The notes: generated by a model from the sequence alone, not told the origin. A DNA stretch of 64,000 nt from Strongylocentrotus purpuratus (GCF_000002235.5 NW_022145594.1:21507890-21571889), one strand, 5' to 3'; shown: positions 22,494 through 35,408, numbered from the stretch's first letter. A program made the numbers and translations.

Positions 22494-23775
22494 AGGCGCG
22501 CCGGAAGCAGTTTGGGCTTGGGGGGGGGGGGGGGGCATTCCAGGGGGCTCACCTTCCAGGGGCCCCAAGACGAAAATCCAATTGAAACCAATTGAACACC
22601 AATTGAAATTTCAATTGGTTTCAATTGGTTTCAATTGGTCTCAATAGGTCTCAATAGGTTTTAACAGGTTTCAATGGGACCTCAGATGTTTTCAATTGGT
22701 CCAGATTGGCCCCATTGGACAAATTGGCCCCATTGGCCCCATTGGCCTAGGCCCCATTAGACTTTAATGGGTCCCCAATTGGTTTCAATTGGTCCGGATT
22801 GGCCCCATTGGACAAATTGGCCCCATTGGCCCCATTGGCCTAGGCCCCATTAGACTTTAATGGGTCCCCAATTGGTTTCAATTGGTCCGGATTGGCCCCA
22901 TTGGACAAATTGGACCCATTGGCCTAGGTCCATTAGACTTTAATGGGTCCCCAATTGGTTTCAATTGGACCAATTGGCCTTAATTTGGACTTCAATTGGT
23001 CCCATTGAAACCAATTGGCCAATTGAAACCAACAAATCTAGGCATCTCATGAATATTCATTATCACTTTACACGTGTCACAGAAAAATAAATTTATCATG
23101 ATTTGTTAAGCAAATTATGACAATGCACAAATATTTTGTGATTTCTTTATTCCTTCAGCAATTATTAACCAATAGATTATTTTGTCTGATCATGTTACAA
23201 TTACATTCACGTTTTAGCAATAGATATATTGATTTATATATTGATTATATGATTACAAACCAAAAAACAATATACATATTTAGTATATATATTTGTACGA
23301 GCCAATGTCAATGTAAACGAAACTCTTGAATTCACTTCAAATGATCTTTGTGAAGAAGTTAATGCAAATGAGATTGGAATATACCTAATTGGTGGACAGT
23401 TGCCAATATCGATTATGAAGTATCAATAATTTATCACTGGTTCTTCTAACTGGATCGATTTACCAATTGAATCCCCATTGAATGCCCCCATTGAATCCCA
23501 ATTCAATACCAATTGGCAATTTGGAGTAAATGGAAAGTGAAACAATGGGTACCCATTGAAACCAATTGGCGATTGGTCCCCATTGGAACCAATTGGCAAT
23601 TGGTCCCCAATTTGGAGTAAATGGAAAGTGAAACAATGGGTACCCATTGAAACCAATTGGCAATTGGTCCCCATTGGTTTCAATGGGTACCCATTGTTTC
23701 ACTTTCCATTTACTCCAAATTGGATTCAATGGGGACATTCAATGGGGATTCGATTTGATTTTCGTCTTGGGGCAC
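22494..23775. repeat. CAATTGG-rich foldback block
   Basis: The motif CAATTGG and its variants CCATTGG and CAATGGG recur dozens of times. The left part (about 22570-23035) contains three tandem copies of a roughly 110-bp unit with TGGCCTAGGCCCCATTAGAC. The right part (23462-23750) is an inverted mix of ACCAATTGGCAATTGG and GGGTACCCATTG, itself folding back. The ends are inverted: CCCCAAGACGAAAATCC at 22562 and its complement near 23757-23773. An unrelated segment (about 23040-23460) separates the halves. Open frames here are low-complexity W/N/P translations, not genes. Confidence 0.75.
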
Positions 23776-24000
23776 TATGGCGTAATGAGCACATACCTTT
23801 TGAAGGGAGGGGGGGGGGGCAGAATAAAATCTTGGGGCTTTTAGGTATTTACTTACGGTCAGATGAGCACCCGAAGGACCGCCTAAGGCCCTTGGTGGGG
23901 TCCGGGTGGAGCCCCCCCCCCCGTAAGCTCAGGGGTTTTAGACATTTACTTACGGTCATATGAGCATATTTTGATACCTCATTTGTGACATTGGCAGGTC
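23776..24000 (+). repeat. GTCAGATGAGCA repeat family, copy 1
   Basis: Contains ACTTACGGTCAGATGAGCA and AAGCTCAGGGGTTTTAG units also found at 25162-25960, starting with TGGCGTAATGAGC. G and C runs flank it. Confidence 0.6.
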
Positions 24001-25161
24001 ACTATTTTCTTTCTTTCTTTTTATCTGTAACAAACTTTTCAAAAAGTGAGGGGGGGGGGGGGGCTCAACACCCCGAGTCCAGCCGCTCTGCAGGCCCTGA
24101 CATGAAGGCTTCTAAATAAACATTTTTCTTAATGCCCGACTGTAAATTTTGGAATTTCTAATTTGCCAACAAACGCATCAAAAGGTATGACTTACACACA
24201 AATTGAGAAAAAATATCGGAAAATCAGGTAATTTCGGCAACTTTTGTAAATCACTGGTATCGAATTAGAACTAACCCCCTCCCCCCCCCCATCAATACGC
24301 CAGCGTTAAGGGGCTCATGTCCTCTCAATCTTATAATAAAATTTGAAAACACGATTGCCCATCCTCTCACAATATTTCAACGATATGCGCGTATCGCTAT
24401 CAGTTTTAAAAAAAAACTCTAATCAATCAATTTCAAATTTATTCCAACAAAACATTACAAATCAAATATATGCATTTTAAAACAAATGTAAGAAATACAT
24501 TGATAAATTTAGGTGGCATGCGGAATGTCAAGGAAAGTTAATTCCAATTATTTTTTTTTCCTTGAATGGAATACAATTGATATGTGATTCAATTCAGGTT
24601 TATATCATTGTTATGTTCTTTTTGGTTAAATATACAAACCATCTTTACTCCTTTCCGGGACTCCTTTACTGCTTTTCTCTTCTTTTTGGAGGGAGGGGGG
24701 AAAATGTATTTTGCCCCCCCCCCTCCCCCCCCTCAAAAAAAAAAAAAAAATTGTATAAACTGTGTTGTTATCCCATTATTCTTTGAAAAAGAAATGCAAT
24801 TCCTCATGCTCTCGCAAATCTCTTCTATCGTTGTTTAATTCTCTTTCATTTTTGTTCCTTTCTCCTGGCAAGAGGGATCTCATATTGTGTGTGTCGTAAT
24901 TCCCAAATGAAAGTTAATTTTGTTTTTGCTTCTCGCTTAGTTTGATGGAAATTAAAAAGACTTCCTCCTGCCCAAGACATCTTTAGTTTCTTGTAAATAG
25001 CGATCTTTTCAAAATATTATTCTTTATTACAGCGCGTATATATTCAAGTATGTTTTCATTTTAGAATTATAGTGTGACACAGTTAGGTATCTGTTATATT
25101 TCAATTTCTTTCAATATGAAATTATGTGACCAAAATATGTGTACGTAATGGTGATCAGCAG
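24001..25161. other. No gene seen
   Basis: Intergenic DNA with long G and C tracts near 24049-24063, 24280-24290 and 24690-24732. No coding exon recognised. Confidence 0.55.
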
Positions 25162-25960
25162 TGGCGTAATGAGCAAAAACAGTAAGGGGGCAGACAAAAA
25201 AATCCGCTTCACCGTACTCTAACATGCAGGCCCCGCTGAACGTTTTACAAATTGGGTGGGGGAGGCTAAAGTATTTACGATCATGTAGAACGTAGCCTAA
25301 ATTAGTGTGGGTCTAGGGGCAATGCCCCTGGTGGGGGGGGGGGGGTCAAGGGGCGGAGCCCCCAGAAGCTCAGGGGGTATGGACATTTAATTACGGTCAG
25401 ATGAGCATAATTTTATACCTTGTTCATGCTATGGCAGGTAACTAGTTGGCGTGTAGTCCAGGGGGATGAACCCCCTGAAACTCAGGGATTTGAGGTATTT
25501 TATATCGATCAGATAAGCATTCAGGGCCCCGCTCTAGGCCCTCTAGTGGGGACGATGGGCGAAGCCCCCAGAAGCTCAGTGGTTTTAGGCATTTAAACAC
25601 GGTCAGATGAGTTTCAAGTCCGCCTTAAGGCCCTATATAGGTGGGGTTCAGGGGGCAGAGCCTCCGGAAGCTCAGGGGTTTTAGGCATTTAACTACCATA
25701 GTTAAATGCCTAAAACCTCTGGTTAGATAAACATATTTTGATACCGTTGTGACAATGGCCGTTCACTAATTGCCGTGGGTTCTAGGGGCTCTGCCCCCGG
25801 AAACTCAATGAGTTTAGGCTTTAGAATACGGTCAGATGAGTATCCAGGGGCTTCCTCAGGGCCCTTGGTTGGGTCCAGGGGGCAGAGCCTCCGGAAGCTT
25901 AGGGGTTATAGGAATTTTATCACGGTCAGATGAGCCTATTTTGATACCCCATTTTTATTA
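25162..25960 (+). repeat. GTCAGATGAGCA repeat family, copy 2
   Basis: Begins CAGTGGCGTAATGAGC and contains about six irregular tandem units of 100-130 bp, each with CCGGAAGCTCAGGGGTTTTA and ACGGTCAGATGAGCA followed by AAGGCCC...GGGTCCAGGGG. One pair of units (about 25676-25715) meets head to head, giving a short palindrome around TTTAACTACCATAGTTAAA. No coding content. Confidence 0.7.
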
Positions 25961-26038
25961 TTATTATTTTTTTTTTTTGGGGGGGGGGGGGGAGGGGAGA
26001 GCCCTTACATGTTACATGTCTATTTTACTACTACCATT

Positions 26039-26040
26039 AT

Positions 26041-26088
<48 letters not shown>

Positions 26089-26204
26089 TACTACTACTAC
26101 TACAACTACTTCTACTACTACTACTACTAGTACTACTACTACTACTTCTACTACTACTACTACTACTACTTCTACTACTACTACTACTACTATTACTACT
26201 ACTT

Positions 26205-26238
<34 letters not shown>

Positions 26239-26250
26239 TACTAATGATAC
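26039..26250. repeat. (CTA)n microsatellite
   Basis: About 210 bp of CTA/TAC trinucleotide repeats with occasional TTC interruptions. The complementary TAG repeat appears at about 26515-26592. Poly-L and poly-T frames across it are artefacts. Confidence 0.92.
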
Positions 26251-26594
26251 TACTCGTATACTACTTCTTGTCCTATTACGCCTACGTATATCAGTATTAC
26301 TGCCATCGATGATAGTTTAATGTCACAGTTAACAACTAAATTAGTAATACCCTTTGTAAAACTGCTACTACCACTCCTACTACTGTTGCTGCTGCTGCCG
26401 CTGATTGCAACACTAACAATCGGATAAGTGTAGAAATAGCAGAGATACAAATGTAAGAGGTAAAACGTCAGTAACAGCAAAGGTAAAACAGAGGAAGTAG
26501 TAATAAAGTAGTTGTAGTAGGAGTGGTAGGAGTAGTAGTAGTAGTAGTAGAGGTAGTGGCACAAATGGTAGTAGTGGTTATAATGGCAGTAGTA

Positions 26595-26790
26595 CACTGC
26601 AAAATCGTTGTGTAACGGCTTCACACACCAGTTGGATGGTTCACTCCTCACATAGGGGTTGTGTCAAGTTGTGTAAAGAATTTACACAGCTGCTTTTGTT
26701 TTAACACAACTTAACACAATCCCTGTGTAAGGACTAATGAGAGAACCATCCAACTATTGTATAAAGTCATTACACAACTAATTTGCAGTG
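26595..26790. mobile_element. 196-bp MITE in a TAG microsatellite
   Basis: The terminal repeats start CACTGCAAAATCGTTGTGTAA (left) and the complement of CACTGCAAATTAGTTGTGTAA (right), with TA outside both. Further pairing includes AGTTGGATGGTT with AACCATCCAACT and TTAACACAA with TTGTGTTAA. It lies in an interrupted (TAG)n tract. Confidence 0.85.
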
Positions 26791-26799
26791 TAGTAGTAG

Positions 26800-29700
26800 T
26801 AGTAAATGTAGTAGTTCTAGTACACTCTAAAACTGAGGTGCTGTTTTTCGCACTTGGAGGACTATACTCAAAACAGAACAAAGGGCCTCTTTAAGGTTGC
26901 ACCCATCTTTCGACTGCCTCTAGTTTCACTTTGTTTTATATGTGTGTGTGTTACTGTATCATTGTTTAATGAGGGTTTCAAATCCACTCTGAAGTTATTT
27001 TTTTTCTTAAAAATTCTCAATTTCTTTGGTTATTCTCATATTGTCTATTTATTTGTCCTCTAACCCTCAATCTCTTTCTCACGTTTTCTCTCACTTTTTA
27101 CCTACATTCTCTACCATTCACCTTTCCTTCTATAACCTGTTTTGTCTTCGCCATACATATCCCACTTTGTATTTATATTTCTGTCAGTTTCCCTCCCTAT
27201 TTTACTTGTTAAGTATACTATAAGTCATTTGAATGTCACTTACTTGAATGTGTATGTATACATGTGTTTTAATTTCTTGTTAATATTTGTCTTCCTGTTG
27301 TAAGTTCTACATTACGGTTGTGTATTATGTATATTTTGTTTAGTTCTTTTGGATATACGATCGTTTGTATTGATTTCTTCCGGGGCCCTCACGAAGAGCA
27401 TTTTATTTTAAGCTGAAGAGGCAACCCTGTTTTTAAAAAAAAAGGAAAATAAATAGATAAAATAAATATGCATAGCACCTTTAGGCTGCTCATATATTCT
27501 GATTGCTCTTGCGTGCTGCTTTTATAGCGCAGGTGCATGTGCTACCCGAATACAGCAACCACACATTTGCTACTTATTTTTCACTAAGTCTCTATAAGGG
27601 TGTTATTTATTAGCACCGTCAGAGCTAGTTTCAGCACTTTTCAAGTGTACTTATACTAAGTGAATGATGTTACAGTGCTGATTAGGCACCACAACAGGTT
27701 GTAATAACTATGCTTGTCATTTAGTTAGAAGCTCAAAAGAACTTTATTAGTTCAAACATTTCTGTCTAGTCTCATTTACTGATAATTCTTCTCTTTTCAT
27801 GTCCATACTCTCTTGCACTATTGCTCGCTTATTGATCTTTCCACTAAGACTATATCTGCTTTCATTAATTTGTGCAGGTCATGATGGTTGGAAATTCGGA
27901 ATTGCGAGAAGGGTATCAATAATATCTTTGAAAGTAAGTACTCCTTTTTTAATTTAAGTATTAGGACACTGAACCGTCAACACATTTTAATCATACGCTA
28001 TACTAATTGCAAGTTATAAAACAATTTTCATAGAAACATCAACATAACGATTATTAAACACCATACACCGTGCAAGAGTTTTAATTCATTTATCATTTAT
28101 TCTACAAGGTTTTATGGAAGAATAATTACAAACCAACAATCTTACTAACAGTTACTTTACAATGATACAGTCCGTCTAAAAAGTAAACCAAAATTAGAGT
28201 TTAACTATATCCGCATTATTTTTCCTTTTTGATATTATGGATGATTTGATTTGATTTGATTTGATTTGACCTATTGGTTTCTGCATCTTTTTTTTTTTTC
28301 ATCATACATTTTCATGAACATAATATGTTTTGATACAATATTTTAAGTGTATATAATTTTATATAGATAATAAACGAATTTAAACAAATATATTGAATGC
28401 ATAATTAACACATATTAGATGCAGGAGGGCTACAGAAAGTATATTAATTCGGATAACACTAAAGCTATTTGAATAATCTTACGTTTGAGTGAGCACTGGC
28501 GAATTGAGAAAAACTGGTTTGCTCTAAAAAAAAAATAGCTTTGGATTGGATGAAACTGCACATCAGGCAGTTATTGTATCTTCTTTGTTTACTATATCTT
28601 TAATAATTGATTGGAACAATTGTTATCTTTAATCTTATGTATAGGGCTTAATATAGGGCTTATAGGGCTCTGCTATGCCCGAGTTGCATATCTAGAAATT
28701 GGCAAAGGAAAGGGGCGGGGTCCTCCCAAAACAGGTGTTCAATACTTGTATCTAGACACCTCCATTCATGTACTCCCATAGCAAGTTTTGCTGTAGTTTA
28801 CCTTGCTATTCAAGAAAAAGCTATCCTGTAATTCAACGATGCCTCATCATTGCAAGGGATTGATTTCCATTACATTTTTGCGTTGATTGTTTTGAAATTA
28901 TCGAATTTGCTTATCTTTTTCTGTCAATGTTTAATTCATCTTTAAAAGTCGCAAGACCCAAGAAAAGGTAAATGTGAAGGTACCCAAGTACAGGTGTTAC
29001 ATCGTGAGTCAGAAATTCAGACATGAAATATATATATTGATCCACATAATGCTTTAAAAAAAATTAAAGCTGGATGTAAGAGATATCGATATGCATTACA
29101 CTGCATATTTTTCACATGCTCCAGACAACATCGCATATTGGAAATTAGAATTGAAATTAAAATTGCATGTCTAAAGTTTTCGTTCGTCTGTTATTAAATT
29201 TTGTCAAAATGATAAACACAAAGATGGAAATCTTGTGTAGAAAACAAAAGAAGATTGACCTGAACAAAAAGAAGTTTTTCTAAAGAAGCCAGTGCTAACT
29301 CTAGTTTAAAATAATATTGATATTTTACTATCATCCGATTGAAAAGAACCTCACCCATGTTTGTGTAATAAGAAATTAAGTCATGCAGATATTATGAAAT
29401 TGTGATTTGTAAACATATTTTCAAAGTGTGTATATTTGTAGACGCACTGTACAGAGATGTGTACACAGTGTAATTTATACTATTTGTTTTGTTACAATTA
29501 TGTCTATCATAACATTTTACCATTGCTCACTTTTCATCACAAACATGATCATACGCTAGCTCTATAATTTCCTACAATATATAAAGCAAAGCATGCAACA
29601 ACTGATGAGCAACAAAAAGCTTGTTTCAACAAATTTGGGTAAAAGAATAATTTACATTTATCAACCGCTTACAATAGCACGTTCTATACATTAATATAAA

Positions 29701-30560
29701 CTACATGCTACGATCTTCCCAAAAGTGTTTCTGGTAACATTTATTATAATTCTTATTTAGTTTCATGATATCTCCATTATAACAAGGACTACATAGACAT
29801 TGAATGCATAAAGTAACCACCTATTTAGTGGAATACACTTGTTACACTATTGTACATTACATTTAAATTTAAAATTATAACATTTCTGTTACTTATAGCA
29901 CAGAGCTTTTTTCTTCCAGTTAAGTATAATTGTGAATAGCTGGAGTTGAACGGAACTACATAAAGTACACTGTTAACATAGATACGCAGAATGCTAAGGA
30001 CCAAAAACAAAGCAAACGCACCAATAAAGAATATGTAACGTGATATACGAAAAAAGAGATCGTTGCTTATTATTAGCTATCAGTTGAAGATGAAATTCAC
30101 AAGAAATAGAAGTATACATACATATACATATAAAATCAAGAAAATGAAATAAAACGGTCTTACAATCTCTCAATTTTACAATGCCCAGTACGTTCCCAGT
30201 ATAAAAGCCTCGTTCAGATTATAATGCGTTAAACTTTGGCGGTTTTATTAAATGATTACAGAAAATGTAATACGCTTTAATGTACATGTACAAGTATGTA
30301 TCTTTTAACACACAGCTCAGTGGATACGCGCAGGATCTTTACTGAGTGCAATTGCCATTCATTTAGTTTTCGGGGGTTTACCGCGTTGTATCTGAACGAA
30401 CCTTAAAATAAAAATCTAATTGATAATTAAGATTATTGTAAAAACCGTATGACATCTACATCTGTAGGAATGCAAAACCTTCATAAAAGATCATATTAAA
30501 TAGATTTGTTTTCTGTTTCTTTATTTAAATTCAATACAAATTTCTCATACCGGAGAGGTG
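26800..30560. other. Intergenic; no supported gene
   Basis: AT-rich DNA. A (TTTGA)n-like run lies near 28244-28268. Apart from one orphan exon-like segment at 27878-27933, nothing with protein or RNA-gene character was found. Confidence 0.55.
27878..27933 (+). other. Orphan exon-like segment
   Basis: A 56-bp segment between a clean acceptor (TTAATTTGTGCAG) and a perfect donor (AAA then GTAAGT). One frame is open: HDGWKFGIARRVSIISLK, entering with two bases and leaving in phase 0. No neighbouring exon or family was recognised, so it may be chance or a relic. Confidence 0.22.
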
Positions 30561-30572
30561 TGGGTGTTTGTT

Positions 30573-30608
<36 letters not shown>

Positions 30609-30727
30609 GGGGGGGGGGGGGGAGGGAGGGGCTTTGGTTCAAAAGTCCGAACATTTATTTAATAAGAAAGTTCATTATTCAGGAAAATTGAACATTTGGA
30701 TTATTATACCCAAGGAAAGTAATGATG

Positions 30728-31005
30728 GTACGGTGCGCGCATGTGTTTTCTTTAATTGCGCTCATTGGTAATGCGCGCTTAATTAGTGTGCTTTTGGATA
30801 TTAAGCTTCAGTGAAAGTGCATTGCCCTGTGTAGATAGTACCTCTATCTTTAGTGAGAGTGCATTGTACTGTGTAGATAGTAGTACTGTCTACACAGTGT
30901 AACGAACTTTTTGCTTCTCCCATCAATAATGGGCGAACTATCTTTCATCACGTGATTTACTTTTGACCAATCGTAGAGCGAGATTATTAGTATGTGGGAT
31001 ATAAA
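30728..31005 (+). repeat. Dispersed repeat, copy 2
   Basis: Second copy of the unit at 4388-4810, without the (TTA)n tract. It keeps GGTACGGTGCGCGCATG, the CTGTGTAGATAGT palindrome, CATCACGTGAT and GACCAATCGTAGAGC. It is preceded by a T run and a G run at 30573-30622. Confidence 0.7.
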
Positions 31006-31800
31006 ATATCAATAACATTTAAATCTCATTTCCCCCAGAATGATACATTTCATCAAGTCTTTATTTATAAAATACGGATTTGATAGTCCCTTTCATTTTA
31101 TATACTGCCCAATGCACATTTGTTTATGAAAAATATATTGTTATCATTTCATGCGAGTCATTCAAGTAAAAAAAAAAGAATTCCTAGAAATATTATTTGC
31201 TATTTCTATGATCCAAATATACTATTTCAATACCTTCACAGAAATAAGAAACATATCAGCCATAAATTTCTTACCGCAATATCCGTTCGATTCATGATTA
31301 AAAGCTAAATCTTTTGGTGGTAGGTCAAACCTCTATTATTATATTTTAGCATACTTTTTACTAAGTAATAGGCCTATATAATGAGTAAAGACTACATTAA
31401 TGAAAAGAAGAATTTACTTTCATGGCTGATTATGCAACTGAAACATAATACAGAATATAATTAAGTATCCATCTAAAGTGATTTGAATCCGAAATTGGAG
31501 TACACAGAAATCAACAAGTTGATACATATTGATTACAAAAAATTACGGATGATAATGACAATGTTCATGACGTTTTAATACACTGTTAGTACGCTAAATT
31601 GCCTACCAGATTGCAAAACAAGGGAAAAAATAAGATAAAATAAGAAGGGGAAAACGAGAATTGGAAGAAGAAACAAAAAGAGGAGAGAATGCTGAATTTA
31701 TAAAGTTGAGTACTATTAACTATTAACTATATCCCAATTACTGATATCGTCCCCTATGAGTAAAATATCTGCACTTTAAATCAATGGAGTCGTTTTCGTG
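31006..31800. other. No gene seen
   Basis: AT-rich sequence downstream of the GTPase gene; nothing supported. Confidence 0.5.
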
Positions 31801-31806
31801 TTTAAT
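31801..31806 (-). terminator. Likely polyadenylation signal of the GTPase gene
   Basis: ATTAAA on the minus strand, about 115 bp past the stop codon; a common AATAAA variant. No canonical AATAAA was seen nearer. Confidence 0.4.
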
Positions 31807-31920
31807 TTCATAAATTGAAACGATCGTTTTCCTCAGAAAATAAGGAAAACAAATATTTTAAGTTGTAACGTATGGTTCTTTTTTATACTGTTTTTCTAGG
31901 ATTTCGTTTTCTTAAGACAT

Positions 31921-32477
31921 TCATTCCTTTTTTAGTCGACCTTCATAGAATCCCTTCAAGTACATTTTATGATGCTCATGCAAATCTGATTCATTGTTTA
32001 GCTTAACTTCGTTCACTCGTCTTTGGTGTGCTTCTGACATATCTTGCAATCTTGCAACATGCTCTAATTCTCTTTTCAAAGCCACTTCTTTCATACTATC
32101 CATTTCCTTCTTAGTTTCTGTTTCACTCTCTAATCGCGCTTTAGCTTCAGCTATCTCCGCTTTTTTATAATCATGTTGGCCCTCTGAAATCTCTCTTTCC
32201 ATCGCACGAAATCTTTTCTTCTCCCGTTTATCCTCCGTATTCTCCCTTCTTTTGTGAGCTGAACTACCGGCTTGACCATCATCCTGACAAATTCCAATGA
32301 AACGCCCGATGCATGACCTCGTCTTATCATCGAGACTTTCGTCCTTAGATGTGACGTTCTTAACGACGAATATTTTCTCCCGGTCGATTTTCTCGTTTTC
32401 CAGGAACACGATCATTTTGTTGACTTCTTTGTCCGATATCTTATCTCCGTGGGTTATCACGACAGATGGTAGTCTCT
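31921..32477 (-). CDS. IFI44-like GTPase, exon 4 (G4, G5, coiled coil)
   Basis: Begins at the minus-strand acceptor TTTACGCACAG and ends at TAG at 31921-31923. Joined to exon 3 it reads RLPSVVITHGD, placing THGD at residues 165-168 (the G4 position, where IFI44-type GTPases have THxD). FVVKNVTSKD (about 194-203) occupies the G5 position. After the GTPase fold comes a C-terminal region of roughly 110 residues rich in K, E, R and A (ENTEDKREKKRFRAMEREIS and onward), a probable coiled coil, and a final FYEGRLKKE. Coiled-coil tails in related immune GTPases mediate self-assembly; that role here is inference. Incoming phase 1 matches exon 3. Confidence 0.85.
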
Positions 32478-33271
32478 CTGTGCGTAAATAAATAAATGTT
32501 AGAAAAACTTACATTACATAAAGAAATATAGCCAGGAATAGCCAGGAATAGCCAGGTAAACGCAGAAATGCTGATGACAAAAGTATTGAGAAAACTTAAA
32601 AACATATGAACTAAATATCAACTGGTGATACTTCTTTTATATTATAGGCGGGCTGATCTATTATGAGGAAGAAATGAAAAAGGTTTTTAATGAGTATTGC
32701 ATTATAATAATTCGAATAGTAATTACAGATTGTGTACTTAATGCTCCTACTTTTGATGAGCTTCGTGTTAGAAAAGATTTGCACAGAAATTATTGGAAGA
32801 TATTATGTTTCTATTAGGAGAATATTGCCTGACATGGCGAGGTGTACGCATATACACTGATGATGATAGTAATAATGAGCTGTAATAAATTTAAAAATCA
32901 TCACAGGAAATATGAGTTTGTAACGAATTCATGTATGTTAGGTAAACTCTTTAAAGTCTGCTACATCATAATCTGCCTTATCTTATTATGTCCAATCCCC
33001 TGTGAAATCTGTACATATGGAACTTCGGTACCGAGCCTCTGTGCAATACATTGAAGAAGAAAAAAAGTACCTCACTTTGGGAGCTCTAATTATAAAGTGA
33101 AAACCAATATGAATTTCAAGTCAGTTTCATGATGAAGAGTAACGTGTTTTCTATCCAATGATATCATATTCGTAATATATCTGCCACGGATGACTAAGCA
33201 CCAGGATCTGTAAAAAGTGTTGTCAAAAGTTTTGGCTGATGGAATAAATGGGGGTCAGGCGATATACATAA

Positions 33272-33312
<41 letters not shown>

Positions 33313-33313
33313 G

Positions 33314-33366
<53 letters not shown>

Positions 33367-34037
33367 ACGTGTGCTTCTTTGGTCTTAACACTTTTTTTCT
33401 AAATTAAAATCATGCCTCATGCTTCATTGCTTCATTGTTTAAAATGATGCAATGTATTACTAGGCTTTCAAAGAACCTTGTTTAAACCCATAGGATAATC
33501 TTTAGTTATTTTGAATAGCCTATTAACTGCTTGTTCCATGATATCTAAGTTATCTCTGCTAATTTGTTCATCGCGCCATTTAATATGCATAAAGGAGCAT
33601 AGAGTGTTTATTTCGAAATGCGAATAAAAACTCAAAGATTACTAAACCTAAATGCAAGATATAATTATAACAAATGATAATTAATATCAAAGAAACTGAC
33701 AATGAACTTACAAACTCAAACATTGTTCTCCAAATGTGATTTTTTGGCCCAGTAATGGCCGAATGACAGTAATCAAACAAGATCTAACAGCCTAACTCTA
33801 TCATGTAGAGAGTAAAAGGAACAACAACATGTCCTACTGCATGTTTCTCTTCAGGAAATATCTGCTTAAAATACATGTGTTTGTAATATAAGATTTGTAT
33901 CGTCTTTATAGTTACCAGCGATATTTAAATAATCAATGTGAAGAAAAAAAGTAAAACACCCATTAAGAAGTTGCGACGGATAAGGCTCATTCGAAGAGAA
34001 AAAAATGTGAATAGCAAGTAAATATAGGCCTACGTAC
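32478..34037. other. GTPase intron 3; CA/TA microsatellite
   Basis: The intron holds (CA)n then (TA)n at about 33274-33366 and three copies of ATAGCCAGGA at 32529-32555. No other feature was seen. Confidence 0.65.
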
Positions 34038-34105
34038 TGGTATTTTGGCGGCATGTCTCGATGAGCTCAGTGATGTTTTCAACTGCGTCGATTCCTCCAA
34101 TTCCG
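34038..34105 (-). CDS. IFI44-like GTPase, exon 3
   Basis: A 68-bp exon between acceptor TTTCCCTTTTCAG and donor A then GTACGT on the minus strand. It encodes GIGGIDAVENITELIETC and four further residues (135-156), an amphipathic helix directly before the G4 strand, where IFI44-family proteins carry their alpha-3 helix. Phase 2 in and phase 1 out fit exons 2 and 4 exactly. An alternative open frame in the same DNA is serine-rich and does not fit either phase. Confidence 0.82.
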
Positions 34106-34153
34106 CTGAAAAGGGAAAGATAGATACAGAAGAGTGGATGTCAAAACCCTTTC

Positions 34154-34191
<38 letters not shown>

Positions 34192-34277
34192 AATGAATTC
34201 GATGTAACCCTCATGAATTCTGATAAAATATAAATGCAGCAAAGAACCAAAAGAATATTCAAGGTTATAACTATAAC

Positions 34278-34395
34278 CAGCACCAGATATTTCCTCTTTC
34301 ATTTCCTTCACCAAAATGAAACTCTTGGTCGGTTTAAGTCCAGGAATCTTTACACATTTCCATTTCGTGGCATCTGGTAAAACGTCGTAATGTAC
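34278..34395 (-). other. Exon-like segment B in GTPase intron 2
   Basis: After a minus-strand acceptor (TTTCTATGTCTTTAG) one frame is open: VHYDVLPDATKWKCVKIPGL, then KPTKSFILVKEMKEEISGAG, ending at a weak donor (G then GTTATA). It enters in phase 0 and leaves in phase 1. It does not fit between GTPase exons 2 and 3 (phases disagree). The pattern KWKCVKI...TKSFILVKEM vaguely resembles a strand-loop-strand of gene 2 (DWELLEA...THCAVFIYR). It may be a relic or nested exon. Confidence 0.3.
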
Positions 34396-34749
34396 CTAAA
34401 GACATAGAAAGTGTTAGCGAAATTGAATTATTACATTCAAAGCTTTCACATCATCATAAGATATCCTATGATGGATCTGGAACTCCCTGTAGTCTCATCG
34501 GGTGAGAGTCAGTGGACACAGATGGAATGTTTTAACTGGAATTTATAATGATTAAAACAGTTTTTTTTAGGACTGCAAGGTTTATCACTTTATTAAATTA
34601 CGTTATAAGAGAATTGTTGAATTATTGAACTATCATATCGAATTGATTTGTTTCTCCTTTCTACATATCTTTAAATCTTATATGAACAAGGTGAGACGTA
34701 CTCACTAATCCAATGTTCTAATGCATTATGGTCGGATATCATAGGTATT

Positions 34750-35000
34750 TGAAAAAGTGTAACTAGACTGAGATAATTAATTAGAACCTAATAAGCGCCC
34801 AATTAGCATCAATCAAAAGCTCTTTCCACTTTTTCCGTCTTTAATAAGTGTTTTCCTCTTTGATTGTTAGAAAAGACAACGATTTGAGGGGGTGCAATTT
34901 GATAATTTTTAATTAAGTGTCTCGCTTGTGATTGGCTAACGAGGTGATTGTGCTTCGTGGTGAATGGGCGACTTATTAAAGTGTGGATTCATAGAAAATC
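34750..35000 (-). repeat. Diverged inverted copy of the intronic repeat unit
   Basis: TCTCGCTTGTGATTGGCTAA, GGGCGACTTATTAAAG and AACTAGACTGAGATAATTAA are the reverse complement, with changes, of segments in the three direct copies at 35921-39925. It keeps the ATTGG (CCAAT) motifs. Confidence 0.6.
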
Positions 35001-35408
35001 ACAAATATGGCAAATAGCGTATTACTAGAAACTGGTAAGCTAACAGATGGCCATCGTGCAAGTTTTAGTTCAACTACATATCGGGTGATTTATAAAAATA
35101 CAAATAAAACAACCTCTATAGCATCTGGGATATGCGAGAGATTCGCCGGAAAAATAACGATGTTTTAATGCCGTCACAATATGAACCAACCCTGCCCAAG
35201 CAGACGACACCCCATAAAGAATGAACATAATTGCAATGCTTTTATTTCTCAAATTATAATGAGTTTAGTGTATATAAATGTGATGGAATTTTACATCATT
35301 CAAAAAGGGATATGACCCCTATTCGGAAAACTAAATTATTTTGTTTGTAAATACACAGGATAGGGGTTAATGAACAATCAAAGAAACCACACTTTCAAAT
35401 TAAAAAAC

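Noticed and set aside
25836..26320. Frames of 103-158 codons
   Set aside because: Poly-L and poly-T translations of a (CTA)n microsatellite.
35112..35201. Minus-strand segment LVHIVTALKHRYFSGESLAY as an exon
   Set aside because: It has an acceptor-like and a weak donor-like edge, but its phases fit neither the neighbouring exon-like segments nor the GTPase gene.
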